64,000 bases of DNA from Goodfellowiella coeruleoviolacea (GCF_024171785.1 NZ_JAMTCK010000004.1:124001-188000), one strand, 5' to 3'; counted from the first letter of the stretch, positions 7,215 through 16,429 are shown. Notes: generated by a model from the sequence alone, not told the origin. Program-made: numbers and translations.

Positions 7215-9044
7215 ATGACCGTGTCCCGACCCAGGCACCTCACCAGGGCGCTGGCCCTGCTGGCCGTGCCCCTGCTGGCCGGCCTGGTCCTGACCGGGTG
7301 CGCGCAGTCCGTCCGCCCGCACGGCGGCGGCAACGGCGTGCCCGTCGAGGGCGGCTCGGTGTCGTTCGCGCTGCCGCCCTCGGCCACGCCCAACTGGATC
7401 CTGCCCATCGGCATGTCCGGCTACACCGCCAGCTACAACTCGTCGATCCAGTCCACGATGTACCCGAGGCTGTACGCGTTCGGCGAGGTCAACGGCAAGC
7501 TGACGATGGACGAGGCGGCCGGCGCGGCCAAGCCGCCGGTGTACGCGGCCGACGGGCGCAGCGTCACCATCACCCTCAACCACCTCACCTGGTCCACGGG
7601 CACGCCGGTGACCAGCCGGGACGTCGAGTTCTGGCTGAACCTGATCAAGGCCAACAAGAAGCGCTGGGCCGGCTACTCGGCCGGCCGCGTGCCGGACAGC
7701 ATCACCGCGTTCGAGACGGTCAGCGCCGACACGTTCGTGCTGCACCTGGACAAGCCCTACAACCAGGACTGGTTCACCGCCAACCAGCTCACCCTGATCA
7801 CCCCGCTGCCGCAGGCGGTGTGGGACCGCACCAGCGCGGACGGACCCGTGGGCGACTTCGACCGCACCCCGGACGGCGCCACCGCCGTGTTCGACCAGCT
7901 GGTCGCCGCGGCCAAGGACCTCGGCTCCTACGGCACCAACCCGCTGTGGCAGGTGGTGGCCGGCCCGTTCAGACTGGCCCAGTTCACCGTGGACGGTCAG
8001 GTCACCCTGGTGCGCAACGACAGGTACACCGGACCCGACCCGGCCCACCTGGACGAGGTGCGCTTCGAGACGTTCACCAGCGCCGCCGCCGAGTACAACG
8101 TGCTGCGCGCCGGCGGCGTGGACTACGGCTACCTGCCCGTGTCCAACCTCGGCCAGCGCGCGCTGATCGAGGCCCAGGGCTACCAGGTCACCCCGTGGAA
8201 CGGGTGGGCCATCACCTACATCCCGTACAACTTCAACAACCCGGCCATGGGCGCGGTGTTCCGGCAGCTCTACGTGCGCCAGGCCATCCAGAAGTCGGTG
8301 GACCAGGCCGCCATCACCCGGGTGCTGTGGCGGGGCGCGGCCACCGTGGGCTACGGGCCGGTGCCGCAGGGCGTGGACTCGGACTACCTGTCCGACCAGC
8401 AGCGCGCCAACCCCTACCCGTTCGACCTGGACGGCGCCAGGCAGCTGCTCACCGCGCACGGCTGGCGGCCAGGCGACGACGGCATCGCGGTGTGCGCCAA
8501 CGCCGGCGGCGGAGCCGACCAGTGCGGGCCCGGCGTGGCCGAGGGCACCCGGCTGAGCATGCACATCCTGGCCGAGTCCGGCTCCACCGAGACCGACGGC
8601 ACCATGCAGGAACTCAAGTCGTCACTGTCCAAAGTGGGCATCGAGCTGACCATCAGCCAGCAGCCGCTGAACTCGGTGCTCAACGCCACCGTGCCGTGCC
8701 AGGCCGACGAACCCGGCTGCGACTGGCAGCTGTCCTTCTTCGGCACCCAGGGCAGCTGGTACTTCCCGGCCGACCCGACCGGCGACCGGCTGTTCGCCAC
8801 CGGCTCGTCGGCCAACTTCGGCAACTACTCCGACCCGCTCGCCGACGAGCTGATCACCAAGTCCACCCAGGAGGAGGCGAACGACGCCATGCGGGACTAC
8901 AGCGCCCACCTGGCGACCGACCTGCCGGTGATCTGGCTGCCCAACCCCGCATACCAGGTCTCCGCCATCGACTCGGCGCTGCGCGGGGTGAGCCAGAACC
9001 CACTGGCCAACATGGCGCCGCAGCGCTGGTACTGGACGAGGTGA
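7215..9044 (+). CDS. Peptide-type ABC transporter substrate-binding lipoprotein
   Basis: A 609-residue family-5 (DppA/OppA-like) extracellular binding protein. ATG at 7215 follows AGGAGG. The signal peptide ends in the lipobox LVLTGC, so it is lipid-anchored outside the membrane. Family features include LTWSTGTPVTSRDVEFWLN, VLHLDKPYNQDWF, AGPFRLAQFTVDGQVTLVRN, a long C-terminal lobe with RQAIQKSVDQAAI, and a TRLSMHILAESGS segment. Family-5 proteins bind peptides but also oligosaccharides, nickel or muropeptides; ROK regulation of this operon makes a sugar or sugar-peptide ligand plausible. It is the first gene of a five-gene operon with GTGA/ATGA overlaps. Confidence 0.93.
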   Translation: MTVSRPRHLTRALALLAVPLLAGLVLTGCAQSVRPHGGGNGVPVEGGSVSFALPPSATPNWILPIGMSGYTASYNSSIQSTMYPRLYAFGEVNGKLTMDEAAGAAKPPVYAADGRSVTITLNHLTWSTGTPVTSRDVEFWLNLIKANKKRWAGYSAGRVPDSITAFETVSADTFVLHLDKPYNQDWFTANQLTLITPLPQAVWDRTSADGPVGDFDRTPDGATAVFDQLVAAAKDLGSYGTNPLWQVVAGPFRLAQFTVDGQVTLVRNDRYTGPDPAHLDEVRFETFTSAAAEYNVLRAGGVDYGYLPVSNLGQRALIEAQGYQVTPWNGWAITYIPYNFNNPAMGAVFRQLYVRQAIQKSVDQAAITRVLWRGAATVGYGPVPQGVDSDYLSDQQRANPYPFDLDGARQLLTAHGWRPGDDGIAVCANAGGGADQCGPGVAEGTRLSMHILAESGSTETDGTMQELKSSLSKVGIELTISQQPLNSVLNATVPCQADEPGCDWQLSFFGTQGSWYFPADPTGDRLFATGSSANFGNYSDPLADELITKSTQEEANDAMRDYSAHLATDLPVIWLPNPAYQVSAIDSALRGVSQNPLANMAPQRWYWTR

Positions 9045-9049
9045 GGCCC

Positions 9050-10030
9050 GTGTGGCGCGTTGTCCTCAGGCGACTGCTGCTGGCCGCGGTCGTGGTGTTC
9101 CTGGTCAGCCTGATCACCTTCCTGCTGCTGCACCTGCTGCCCGGCGGCCCGGCGCGCGGCGTGCTCGGCCCGGAGGCCACCCCGCAGCAGATCGAGCAGT
9201 TCAACCACGACCACGGCTTTGACCAGCCGGTGCACGTGCAGTACTGGGACTACCTGACCCGGCTGCTGCGCGGCGACCTCGGCGCGTCCTACACGCTGAA
9301 CTCGCCGGTGGGCACGCTGCTGGCGCAGCGGCTGCCGCGCACCCTGCTGCTCACCGTGGCGTCCACCCTGCTGGCCATCCTGGTGGCGCTGCCCCTGGGC
9401 GTGGCCCAGGCGGTGCGGCGCAACAGCCGCTTCGACTACCTGGCCACCGGCCTGACCTTCGTGCTCTACGCCACGCCGGTGTTCTTCCTGTCGCTGCTGC
9501 TGATCATCGTGTTCACCCAGTTGTGGCCGGTGTTCCCGGCGCAGGCCGCGCAGGGGGAGAGCATCGGCGAACTGCTGTCCCAGCCCCGGTCCCTGGTGCT
9601 GCCGGTGATCGCCGGGGCCGGCGCCACCGTGGCCGCGTTCAGCCGCTACGCGCGGGCGTCCGTCGTGGACAACCTGGCCGAGGACTACGTGCGCACCGCG
9701 CGCGCCAAGGGCACCCCGGAGCGGGTCATCCTGTGGCGGCACGTCTGGCGCAACTCGCTCACCTCGGTGGTGGCCATGCTCGGCTACTACGTGCCGGTCA
9801 TCTTCGGCGGCGCGCTCGTGGTGGAGTCCATGTTCAACTACCCCGGGGTCGGTCTGCTGCTGTGGAACGCGGCCCGCACCTCGGACTACCCGGTGCTGCT
9901 CGGCGTCGTGCTGGTCATCGCGGTCGCCACGGTGGTCGGCTCGCTCCTGGCCGACCTGGCGCAACTGCTGATCGACCCCCGGGTGCGCACCGCCCAGTCC
10001 AGTCGAGCGAAGGGGGCCGGCCGGTCATGA
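9050..10030 (+). CDS. ABC transporter permease (DppB type)
   Basis: A 326-residue inner-membrane permease. The first helix is RRLLLAAVVVFLVSLITFLL, followed by the DppB hallmark loop LLPGGPARGVLGPEATPQQI, then PVHVQYWDYLTRLLRGDLGASY. The EAA-type coupling loop is DYVRTARAKGTPERVILWRHVWRNS. GTG at 9050 has GAGGTGAGG before it. GTG at 9041, which overlaps the binding-protein stop as GTGA, is also possible and adds three residues. The partner permease starts inside its stop codon. Confidence 0.93.
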   Translation: MWRVVLRRLLLAAVVVFLVSLITFLLLHLLPGGPARGVLGPEATPQQIEQFNHDHGFDQPVHVQYWDYLTRLLRGDLGASYTLNSPVGTLLAQRLPRTLLLTVASTLLAILVALPLGVAQAVRRNSRFDYLATGLTFVLYATPVFFLSLLLIIVFTQLWPVFPAQAAQGESIGELLSQPRSLVLPVIAGAGATVAAFSRYARASVVDNLAEDYVRTARAKGTPERVILWRHVWRNSLTSVVAMLGYYVPVIFGGALVVESMFNYPGVGLLLWNAARTSDYPVLLGVVLVIAVATVVGSLLADLAQLLIDPRVRTAQSSRAKGAGRS

Positions 10031-10932
10031 CAACCCCACCACTGGTCGAACTCGACCCCACCTCCGGCCTGACCCACCGGGAGACGCCGCGCGCCGCCGG
10101 CCTGCTGCGCCGGTTCGCCCGGCACCGGCTGGCCCTGGTCGGCCTGGCCCTCCTGGTCGGGCTGGTGCTGTTCTGCTACCTGGGTCCGCTGCTCTACGTC
10201 ACCGACCAGGTGCACACCGACCTCGGCGCGGCGCGGCTGGCCCCGGGCAGCGCCGGGCACCCGCTGGGCACCGACGACCTCGGCTACGACACGCTCGGCC
10301 GGCTCATGGTGGCCGGCCAGGTCTCGCTGCTGATCGGCGTGGTCGCCGGACTCATCGCCACCGCGCTTGGCGCGCTGTGGGGCGCGGTGGCCGGCTACGT
10401 CGGCGGCTGGCTGGACCTGGTGCTGATGCGGGTCGTGGACGCGGGCGTGGCCATCCCCGCGCTGTTCCTGCTGCTGGTGGCCGCCACCCTGGTCACCCCG
10501 AACACGTGGGTGCTAGCGCTGGTCATCGGTGGGGTGTCCTGGCTGGTGCCGGCCAGGCTGATGCGCGCGGAAACCGTGACGCTGCGGGAACGCGACTACG
10601 TCAGGGCGCTGCGGGTGGTCGGCGGCGGCCGGGCCCGCGCGGTGTTCCGGCACATCCTGCCCAACGCGATCGGCACGGTCGTGGTGGCCGCCACCTTCCA
10701 GATCGCCGACGCCATCCTGCTGGTCGCCTACGTGAGCTTCCTCGGCCTGGGCCTGCAACCGCCGGCCACCGACTGGGGCGGCATGCTCAGCAAGGGCATC
10801 ACCTACACCTACGACAGCAGCTGGTGGCTGATCCTGCCGCCGGGCATCGCGATCGTGCTGGTGGTGTGCGCGTTCAACTTCGTCGGCGACGGCCTGCGGG
10901 ACGCATTCGAGGTGAGGGGACGTGACCGGTGA
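10027..10932 (+). CDS. ABC transporter permease (DppC type)
   Basis: A 301-residue permease of the DppC/OppC class. It has a cytoplasmic N-terminus, a first helix (LALVGLALLVGLVLFCYLG), the periplasmic-side segment HPLGTDDLGYDTLGRLM typical of DppC, and the coupling loop RERDYVRALRVVGGGRARAVFRHILPN. ATG at 10027 overlaps the previous stop (ATGA), and its own stop overlaps the ATPase start (GTGA), so expression is tightly coupled. With the DppB-type partner it forms the heterodimeric channel. Confidence 0.93.
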   Translation: MTTPPLVELDPTSGLTHRETPRAAGLLRRFARHRLALVGLALLVGLVLFCYLGPLLYVTDQVHTDLGAARLAPGSAGHPLGTDDLGYDTLGRLMVAGQVSLLIGVVAGLIATALGALWGAVAGYVGGWLDLVLMRVVDAGVAIPALFLLLVAATLVTPNTWVLALVIGGVSWLVPARLMRAETVTLRERDYVRALRVVGGGRARAVFRHILPNAIGTVVVAATFQIADAILLVAYVSFLGLGLQPPATDWGGMLSKGITYTYDSSWWLILPPGIAIVLVVCAFNFVGDGLRDAFEVRGRDR

Positions 10933-12668
10933 GCGCGACCAGTGACAACGAACCCGTGCTGCGGGTGGACGGGCTGTCCGTGGACTTCCGTACCAGCAGC
11001 GGGCCGGTGACCGCGGTGTCCGGCGTGTCCTTCGCCGTGCGGGAACGGGAGATCGTCGCCGTGGTCGGCGAGTCCGGCTCGGGCAAGAGCACCACGGCCA
11101 TGGCCGTGCTCCAACTGCTCGCGCCCAACGCGCACGTCAGCGGCGGCATCCAGCTGCTCGGCAGGGACGTGCTGGCGCTGCGCGGCGAACAGCTGCGCCG
11201 GGTGCGCGGCAAGGACGCGGCCATGATCTTCCAGGAGCCGATGACCGCGCTGAACCCGCTGCACACCATCGGCGCGCAACTGGTTGAGGCCATGCGCAAC
11301 CACGCCACCCCGCAGGAGCGCAGGTCCCGGGACTTCCGGGCCGAGGCGGTGCGGCTGCTGCACCGGGTGGGCATCCCCGAACCGGAACGCCGGCTGCGCC
11401 AGTACCCGCACCAGCTGTCCGGCGGCCAGCGCCAGCGCGTGGTGATCGCCGTGGCGCTGTCCTGCCGGCCCCGGCTGATCATCGCCGACGAGCCGACCAC
11501 CGCGCTGGACGTCACCGTGCAGGCCGGGATCCTCGACCTGCTGCGCGACATCCGCGACACCGACGGCACCGCGGTCCTGCTGATCACCCACAACATGGGC
11601 GTGGTCGCCGACATCGCCGACCGGGTGCTGGTGATGCGCCACGGCGAACTGGTCGAGCAGGCCGGCACCGAGCGGCTGTTCGCCGCCCCGAGCCACGACT
11701 ACACGCGCGCGCTGCTGGCCGCCGTGCCCAAGCTGGGCGACCGTGACCGCGCCACCGACTCCGGTGTGGACGGTGACACTAAGGCGTCCGAAGTGGACAC
11801 CGGGAACGCTTCGTCCGAACCGGACACGGGGGCCGCGCCGGCCGCGCTGGAACTGACCGACGTGGTGGTCAGCTACGCCACCGGGCGGGGCACCGGCCTG
11901 CGCGCGCTGGACCGGGTCAGCCTGCGGCTGGCCCCGGGCGAGATGCTGGGCCTGGTCGGCGAGTCCGGGTCCGGCAAGTCCACCCTCGGCCAGTGCGCGC
12001 TGGGCCTGATCACCCCCGACGCCGGCGAGGTGCGCGTGTTCGGCACCCCGCTGCGCCGGGCCAGGGGCCGGGCCGGCCGGGCACTGCGCGGTCAGCTCGG
12101 CGTGGTGTTCCAGGACCCGGCGTCCTCACTGGACCCCAGGATGACCGTGGCCCAGTGCGTGGCCGAACCCCTGCTGGTGCACCGGGTCCGCGACCGCGCC
12201 GAACGCGCCAGGCGGGTCGCGGAACTGCTCGACGCGGTGGAGCTGGGCAGCGCGGTCCACCACCGGTTCCCGCACGAGCTGTCCGGCGGCCAGCGCCAGC
12301 GGGTGAGCCTGGCCAGGGCCCTGGTGCTGCGGCCGAAACTGCTCGTGGCCGACGAACCCACCAGCGCGCTGGACGTCTCGGTGCAGGCGACCGTGCTGGA
12401 CGTGCTCACCCGGCTGCACCGCGAACTCGGCTTCGCCTGCCTGTTCATCAGCCACGACCTGGCCGTGGTCGACGCGGTCTGCGACCGGGTGGCGGTGATG
12501 CGGGCCGGGCGGATCATCGAGGACGGGCCGCGCCGGGACATCCTGACCAACGCCGGCCAGGAGTACACCCGGCAGCTGGTGATGTCCTCCCCGGTGCCCG
12601 ACCCGGTGCGGCAACGCCGGCGCCGCGGCGACCGGGCCGCCGGCACGACCACCGGTGCCGCCCGGTGA
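10929..12668 (+). CDS. ABC transporter double ATP-binding protein (DppD-DppF fusion)
   Basis: A 579-residue fusion of two ATPase domains. Domain 1 has GESGSGKST, LSGGQRQRVV and ADEPTTALD; domain 2 repeats them (GESGSGKST, LSGGQRQRVS, ADEPTSALD). Both carry intact Walker A, signature and Walker B motifs, so both sites should hydrolyse ATP and energise import. The ~30-residue linker between them (around residues 275-305) contains two exact copies and one variant of the recurrent TCCGNNGTGGAC word, read as SGVD, SEVD and SEPD. GTG at 10929 overlaps the permease stop and its own stop overlaps the kinase start. Confidence 0.95.
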   Translation: MSATSDNEPVLRVDGLSVDFRTSSGPVTAVSGVSFAVREREIVAVVGESGSGKSTTAMAVLQLLAPNAHVSGGIQLLGRDVLALRGEQLRRVRGKDAAMIFQEPMTALNPLHTIGAQLVEAMRNHATPQERRSRDFRAEAVRLLHRVGIPEPERRLRQYPHQLSGGQRQRVVIAVALSCRPRLIIADEPTTALDVTVQAGILDLLRDIRDTDGTAVLLITHNMGVVADIADRVLVMRHGELVEQAGTERLFAAPSHDYTRALLAAVPKLGDRDRATDSGVDGDTKASEVDTGNASSEPDTGAAPAALELTDVVVSYATGRGTGLRALDRVSLRLAPGEMLGLVGESGSGKSTLGQCALGLITPDAGEVRVFGTPLRRARGRAGRALRGQLGVVFQDPASSLDPRMTVAQCVAEPLLVHRVRDRAERARRVAELLDAVELGSAVHHRFPHELSGGQRQRVSLARALVLRPKLLVADEPTSALDVSVQATVLDVLTRLHRELGFACLFISHDLAVVDAVCDRVAVMRAGRIIEDGPRRDILTNAGQEYTRQLVMSSPVPDPVRQRRRRGDRAAGTTTGAAR

Positions 12669-13654
12669 CCGGCGGGACGGTGACCGGTGGTCCAACCGCC
12701 GGTGGCCCGGTGACCGGCGGGGCAGTGCTGGCCGGCGTGGACATCGGCGGCACCACCACGCTGGCGGTGCTCAGCGACGGCGGGCCGCGCCCGCTGGCCA
12801 CCACCCGGCTGGCCACCCCGGCCGCCCAGGGCGGTGCGGCCATGCTCGCGGCGGCGGCCAGCGCGGTGCGCACCCTGCTGGCCGACACCGGCACGCCCGC
12901 GACCGCGCTGGCCGGGGTCGGCGTGGGCGCGGCCGGCGTGATCGACCCGGACACCGGCCGGGTGCTCGCGGCCAGCGACTCGTTCCGCGACTGGGTCGGC
13001 ACCGACGTCAACCAGGAGCTGTCCGGGCTGCTGGGCGGGTGTCCGGTGTGGACGGACAACGACGTGAACGCGTTCCTGCTCGGGGAGCTGGCCGCCGGCG
13101 AGCAGCCGGCGCCCCGGCACGCCATGGCCATCACCCTGGGCACCGGCGTGGGTGGCGCGCTGCTGGTGGACGGCGTGCTGCTGCACGGCGGCCCGGCCGG
13201 GGCCGGCGAGATCGGGCACGTCGGCCGGTTCGGCGACCGCCGGTGCACCTGCGGGCAGATCGGCCACCTGGAGGCGTACGCGTCCGGCCGCTCCCTCGGC
13301 CGCCGCTACACCGAGGCCACCGGGCAGGAGCGGACCGCCGCGGCCGTGGCCGAGGCCGCGCGGGCCGGTGACGCCGACGCGCTGCGGATCTACCGGGAAG
13401 CCGGCCGGTTCCTGGGCGAGGCCATCGCCACCGGGTGCGGCCTGCTCGGCGTGGACCTCGCCGTGGTCGGCGGCAGCGTGGTGCGGTCCTGGCCGCTGCT
13501 GGCCGACGCGGTGACGCGGGTGCTGCGCGAGCGCCCGCTGCTCACCGGCGAGCCCGTGCGGGTGCGGCCGGGCGTGCTCGGCGAGTACGCGGTGGCCATC
13601 GGCGCCGCCGCACTGGCCCTCGCCCGGATCGGGGGTGTGCCGGCCAGCCGGTGA
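12665..13654 (+). CDS. ROK family sugar kinase
   Basis: A 329-residue ROK kinase without a DNA-binding domain. Residues ~22-33 give the ATP phosphate motif GVDIGGTTTLAVL. GVGVGAAGVIDP and WTDNDVNAFLLGE (catalytic Asp in the DN-DVNA motif) follow. GTGVGGALLVDG and the zinc-binding CTCGQIGHLEAYASG complete the signature. Such enzymes phosphorylate glucose, N-acetylglucosamine, N-acetylmannosamine or related sugars. GTG at 12665 overlaps the ATPase stop; a Gly/Thr/Val-rich N-terminal stretch (VTGG repeats) precedes the kinase fold, so a later GTG start cannot be excluded. As the last gene of the importer operon it implies that the imported compound contains a sugar that is phosphorylated in the cell. 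Confidence 0.9.
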   Translation: MTGGTVTGGPTAGGPVTGGAVLAGVDIGGTTTLAVLSDGGPRPLATTRLATPAAQGGAAMLAAAASAVRTLLADTGTPATALAGVGVGAAGVIDPDTGRVLAASDSFRDWVGTDVNQELSGLLGGCPVWTDNDVNAFLLGELAAGEQPAPRHAMAITLGTGVGGALLVDGVLLHGGPAGAGEIGHVGRFGDRRCTCGQIGHLEAYASGRSLGRRYTEATGQERTAAAVAEAARAGDADALRIYREAGRFLGEAIATGCGLLGVDLAVVGGSVVRSWPLLADAVTRVLRERPLLTGEPVRVRPGVLGEYAVAIGAAALALARIGGVPASR

Positions 13655-13710
13655 CCGAGGGGCGGGCACAAACCGGTGCGGTTGACCCGAAACCTGTCCA
13701 CCCGGCGGTG

Positions 13711-13740
13711 TTGACGGTCGCGCGGCGCGAACCCTAGCCT
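13711..13740 (+). promoter_or_regulatory. Putative sigma70-type promoter of the GH76 gene
   Basis: TTGACG (13711-13716) and TAGCCT (13735-13740) are separated by 18 bases, a good match to the actinobacterial vegetative consensus. Transcription would start inside the operator at 13744-13761. Confidence 0.55.
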
Positions 13741-13743
13741 GCG

Positions 13744-13761
13744 GTGTGAGAGCGCTCACAC
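13744..13761. promoter_or_regulatory. Palindromic operator (LacI- or CRP/GlxR-like)
   Basis: GTGTGAG-AGCG-CTCACAC, perfect 7-base arms. Positions 13745-13760 fit the CRP/GlxR pattern TGTGA-N6-TCACA exactly. The central AGCGCT also resembles LacI-family sites in front of actinomycete glycosidase genes. Its place just downstream of the -10 box favours repression, hence a LacI-type repressor, which is not encoded nearby. Confidence 0.65.
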
Positions 13762-13796
13762 ACCTGTCCGCCAGCACGACCCGATGGTGAGGTCCC

Positions 13797-15356
13797 GTGC
13801 CGCACACCGCCGTTCTCGCGTCCCTGGTGTTGTCCCTCCTGCCGATCACCCCACCCGAGCCGACAGCACCGCCGCACCCCACGACGCCGGCGGCGGTCTG
13901 CGTCGACGGCTACTGCGACACGCGTGATCCCGCCCTGCCGCCCAGCGCGCGGCACTCGCCGACCCGGCCGGACACCTCGGCCCAGCCCGGGCAACAGCCG
14001 CCGACCGCGCGGGCCGCGGTGTGCAACACCCACTGCGACGCGCGCGATCCGGCGCTGTCGTCGGGTGAACGCGTCGCGCAGACCGTGTCCGTCGGCGGGC
14101 GGCAGGTCTCGCTGCGCTTCGACAACACCGAGACCATGGGCTGGGGCGTCATCTCCGGCGGCGGCGCCGGCGACGCGGTGTGGCTGGACCGCTCGTTCGA
14201 CGCCGGGGCCAGTTGGGCGTCCGGGTCGAAGCTGGGTGAGACCCGGGTGCCGTCGGGCCACGGCGGGTGGCGCACCCTCATGTACAACGTGGACGACTGG
14301 GCCAACCTGGGCGTCGGCCTGCTGCGCGCCTGCGGTCAGCCGTCGGGTTCCGCCACCATCGCCTGCACGAGCTGGTACCGCACCACCTGGAACGCCTGGG
14401 ACCGCCGCACGGCCGCGGCCACCGCGCTGATGCAGCGCTACAACCTCGGCACCGGCCTGTTCGACACCACCGGCTGGTGGAACTCGGCCAACGCGCTCAC
14501 CGCGATCATCGACAACATCCGGGTGAGCGGGATGGGCAGCTACCGCTACACCATCGCGCGCACCTACGAGCGCAACCGCGACGCGTGGGACGGCGACTTC
14601 GTCAACGAGTACAACGACGACACCGCGTGGTGGGGGCTGGCCTGGATCGCCGCCTACGACCTGACCGGTGAGCGCCGCTACCTGGACACCGCCCGGGTCG
14701 ACGCCGAACACATGGCGGGGTACTGGGACGCGGTGTGCGGTGGCGGCGTGTGGTGGACGTCGAGCCGGACCTACAAGAACGCCATCACCAACGCGCTCTA
14801 CATCCAGCTCAACGCGGCACTGCACAACAGGATCCCCGGTGACACCGCCTTCCTGGACCGCGCCCGCGCCGGGTGGGCGTGGTTCCAGAACAGCGGGATG
14901 ATCAACAGCGCCAACCTGGTCAACGACGGCCTGACCACCGACACCTGCCGGAACAACAACCAGACGGCGTGGAGCTACAACCAGGGCGTGCCACTGGCCG
15001 CGCTGGTCGAGCTGTCCCGCGCCACCGGTGACCCGGCCCTGCTCGACCGGGCCCGCACCCTGGCGAACGCGTCCACATCGGACAGCACGCTCAACCCCGG
15101 CGGCATCCTGTTCGACAACGGCGGTGGCGGGGACGTCCCGTCCTTCAAGGGCGGGTACGTGCGCGGCCTGGCCGCGCTGAACCGGGTCCTGCCCGACCAC
15201 CCCTACACCGGCTACCTCACCCGGCAGGCGGACTCGGCCCACACGCGGGACCGGTCCAGCGCCGACTCCTACGACCAGCCGTGGGCGGGCCCGTTCCAGC
15301 GCAGCGACGCGGCCCGCCAGCACAGCGCGGTCGACCTGATGAACGCCACCGGCTGA
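13797..15356 (+). CDS. Secreted GH76 family alpha-1,6-mannanase
   Basis: A 519-residue secreted glycoside hydrolase family 76 enzyme, which cuts alpha-1,6-mannan backbones of fungal or mycobacterial-type glycans. A short hydrophobic signal segment (VLASLVLSLLP) follows the GTG start at 13797. Residues ~32-90 hold a duplicated Cys-rich motif (CVDGYCDTRDPALPP and CNTHCDARDPALSS) seen in secreted actinobacterial glycosidases. The catalytic domain contains TTGWWNSANALTAIID, the hallmark Asp-Asp pair in YNDDTAWWGLAWI, GGVWWTSS-TYKNAITN and WSYNQGV. The gene has its own promoter and a palindromic operator and ends in a hairpin shared with the convergent methyltransferase gene. Confidence 0.9.
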   Translation: MPHTAVLASLVLSLLPITPPEPTAPPHPTTPAAVCVDGYCDTRDPALPPSARHSPTRPDTSAQPGQQPPTARAAVCNTHCDARDPALSSGERVAQTVSVGGRQVSLRFDNTETMGWGVISGGGAGDAVWLDRSFDAGASWASGSKLGETRVPSGHGGWRTLMYNVDDWANLGVGLLRACGQPSGSATIACTSWYRTTWNAWDRRTAAATALMQRYNLGTGLFDTTGWWNSANALTAIIDNIRVSGMGSYRYTIARTYERNRDAWDGDFVNEYNDDTAWWGLAWIAAYDLTGERRYLDTARVDAEHMAGYWDAVCGGGVWWTSSRTYKNAITNALYIQLNAALHNRIPGDTAFLDRARAGWAWFQNSGMINSANLVNDGLTTDTCRNNNQTAWSYNQGVPLAALVELSRATGDPALLDRARTLANASTSDSTLNPGGILFDNGGGGDVPSFKGGYVRGLAALNRVLPDHPYTGYLTRQADSAHTRDRSSADSYDQPWAGPFQRSDAARQHSAVDLMNATG

Positions 15357-15375
15357 CCCGCCGACCCGGTCAGCC
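15351..15375. terminator. Shared terminator hairpin between convergent genes
   Basis: GGCTGACC (15351-15358) and GGTCAGCC (15368-15375) form a perfect 8-base stem with a 9-base loop. The stem contains the stop codons of both the GH76 gene and the convergent methyltransferase gene. Confidence 0.6.
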
Positions 15376-16266
15376 CACCCGGGTGGCCGAGACCAGGTTG
15401 TCACCGGCCACCGGGTCCGGGCCGGCCGGGTCGAAGATCGGCGGCACCGCCCGGCCGTAGGCGCGGGCCCGCTCGGCCACGGTGAACGCCGTGGCGTGCC
15501 AGCCTTGCTCGGCCAGCCACCGCCGCGGCGGCCGACCGGGGCCGCCCTGGATCAGCTGGTCGGCCGGGAACCCGATCTCCTCGTTGGTCCGCCGCACCCT
15601 CGGGTGGGCGAACAGGGCCGGGTCGATGTGCTCGACGGCCAGGCGGCTGCCGGCCGGGGAGAGCCGGCTGATCCCGGCGAGCAGCCGGTCGGCGTCGGCC
15701 GGGGTCAGGTACGGCAGCAGGCCCTCGGCCAGCCACGCCGTGGGCTGGTCGGCGTCCAGTCCGGCGGCCAGCAGCGCGGCCGGCCAGTCCGTGCGCAGGT
15801 CCACCGGGACCACCACCCGCTCGGCCACCGGGTGCGCGGCCCGTTCGGTCAGCACCCGCTCCTTGAACGCCACCAGTTCCGGCATGTCCAGCTCGAACAC
15901 CCGGGTGCCGGCCGGCCAGTCCAGCCGGAACGCCCTGGTGTCCAGGCCGGCGGCCAGGATCACCGCCTGCCGGCAGCCAGCCGAGGCGGCCTCGGTGAAG
16001 AAGTCGTCGAAGAACCGGGTGCGGATCGCCACGTAGTCGCCCAGCGGCTCCAGCCCGGGCCGCGCCGCCCCGTCCGGGCCGGTCGACTCGGCCGGCCCCG
16101 CGGTGAACGGCACGTCCGGGCCGGCCGCGGCGATGAAGTGCTGGGCCAGGGCGTCGTCGAAGAGCCGGTCGGGCCGCCTGGTCTCGGCCGCCCGCGCCGA
16201 GGCCACGGCCAGTGCCGTCAAGCTCACCTGGGCCATGCTGGTGCCGCTGTCTCCTGCCGTGTCCAC
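15370..16266 (-). CDS. SAM-dependent methyltransferase, TIGR00027/PPM family
   Basis: A 298-residue member of the actinobacterial leucine-carboxyl-methyltransferase-like family. It starts with SLTALAVASARAAETRRPDRLFDDALAQHF, followed by YVAIRTRFFDDFF, the SAM-binding QAVILAAGLDTRAFRLDWPAGTRVFELDMP, and TAWLAEGLLPYLTPADADRLL. Family members are thought to methylate small metabolites; the substrate is unknown. GTG at 16266 has GAGGTGAG at good spacing; the internal ATG at 16236 has none. The TetR gene 163 bases upstream on the same strand may control it. The gap 16267-16429 holds its promoter and no gene. Confidence 0.88.
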   Translation of the reverse strand: MDTAGDSGTSMAQVSLTALAVASARAAETRRPDRLFDDALAQHFIAAAGPDVPFTAGPAESTGPDGAARPGLEPLGDYVAIRTRFFDDFFTEAASAGCRQAVILAAGLDTRAFRLDWPAGTRVFELDMPELVAFKERVLTERAAHPVAERVVVPVDLRTDWPAALLAAGLDADQPTAWLAEGLLPYLTPADADRLLAGISRLSPAGSRLAVEHIDPALFAHPRVRRTNEEIGFPADQLIQGGPGRPPRRWLAEQGWHATAFTVAERARAYGRAVPPIFDPAGPDPVAGDNLVSATRVG

Positions 16267-16429
16267 GATGTCTCACCTCACGCTCGGAAACCACGGGTAC
16301 GCGCGGTGCAACGGCGGGGCGGGGCAGAGCATTACCGGCGGTCAGCCCGTGGGTGGCGCGCACCACACCCCGTGGTCCGCCTTGTCCGGCTTTGTCCGGA
16401 CTCGACCCGGACCCTGGGGCTGGCCGCGG

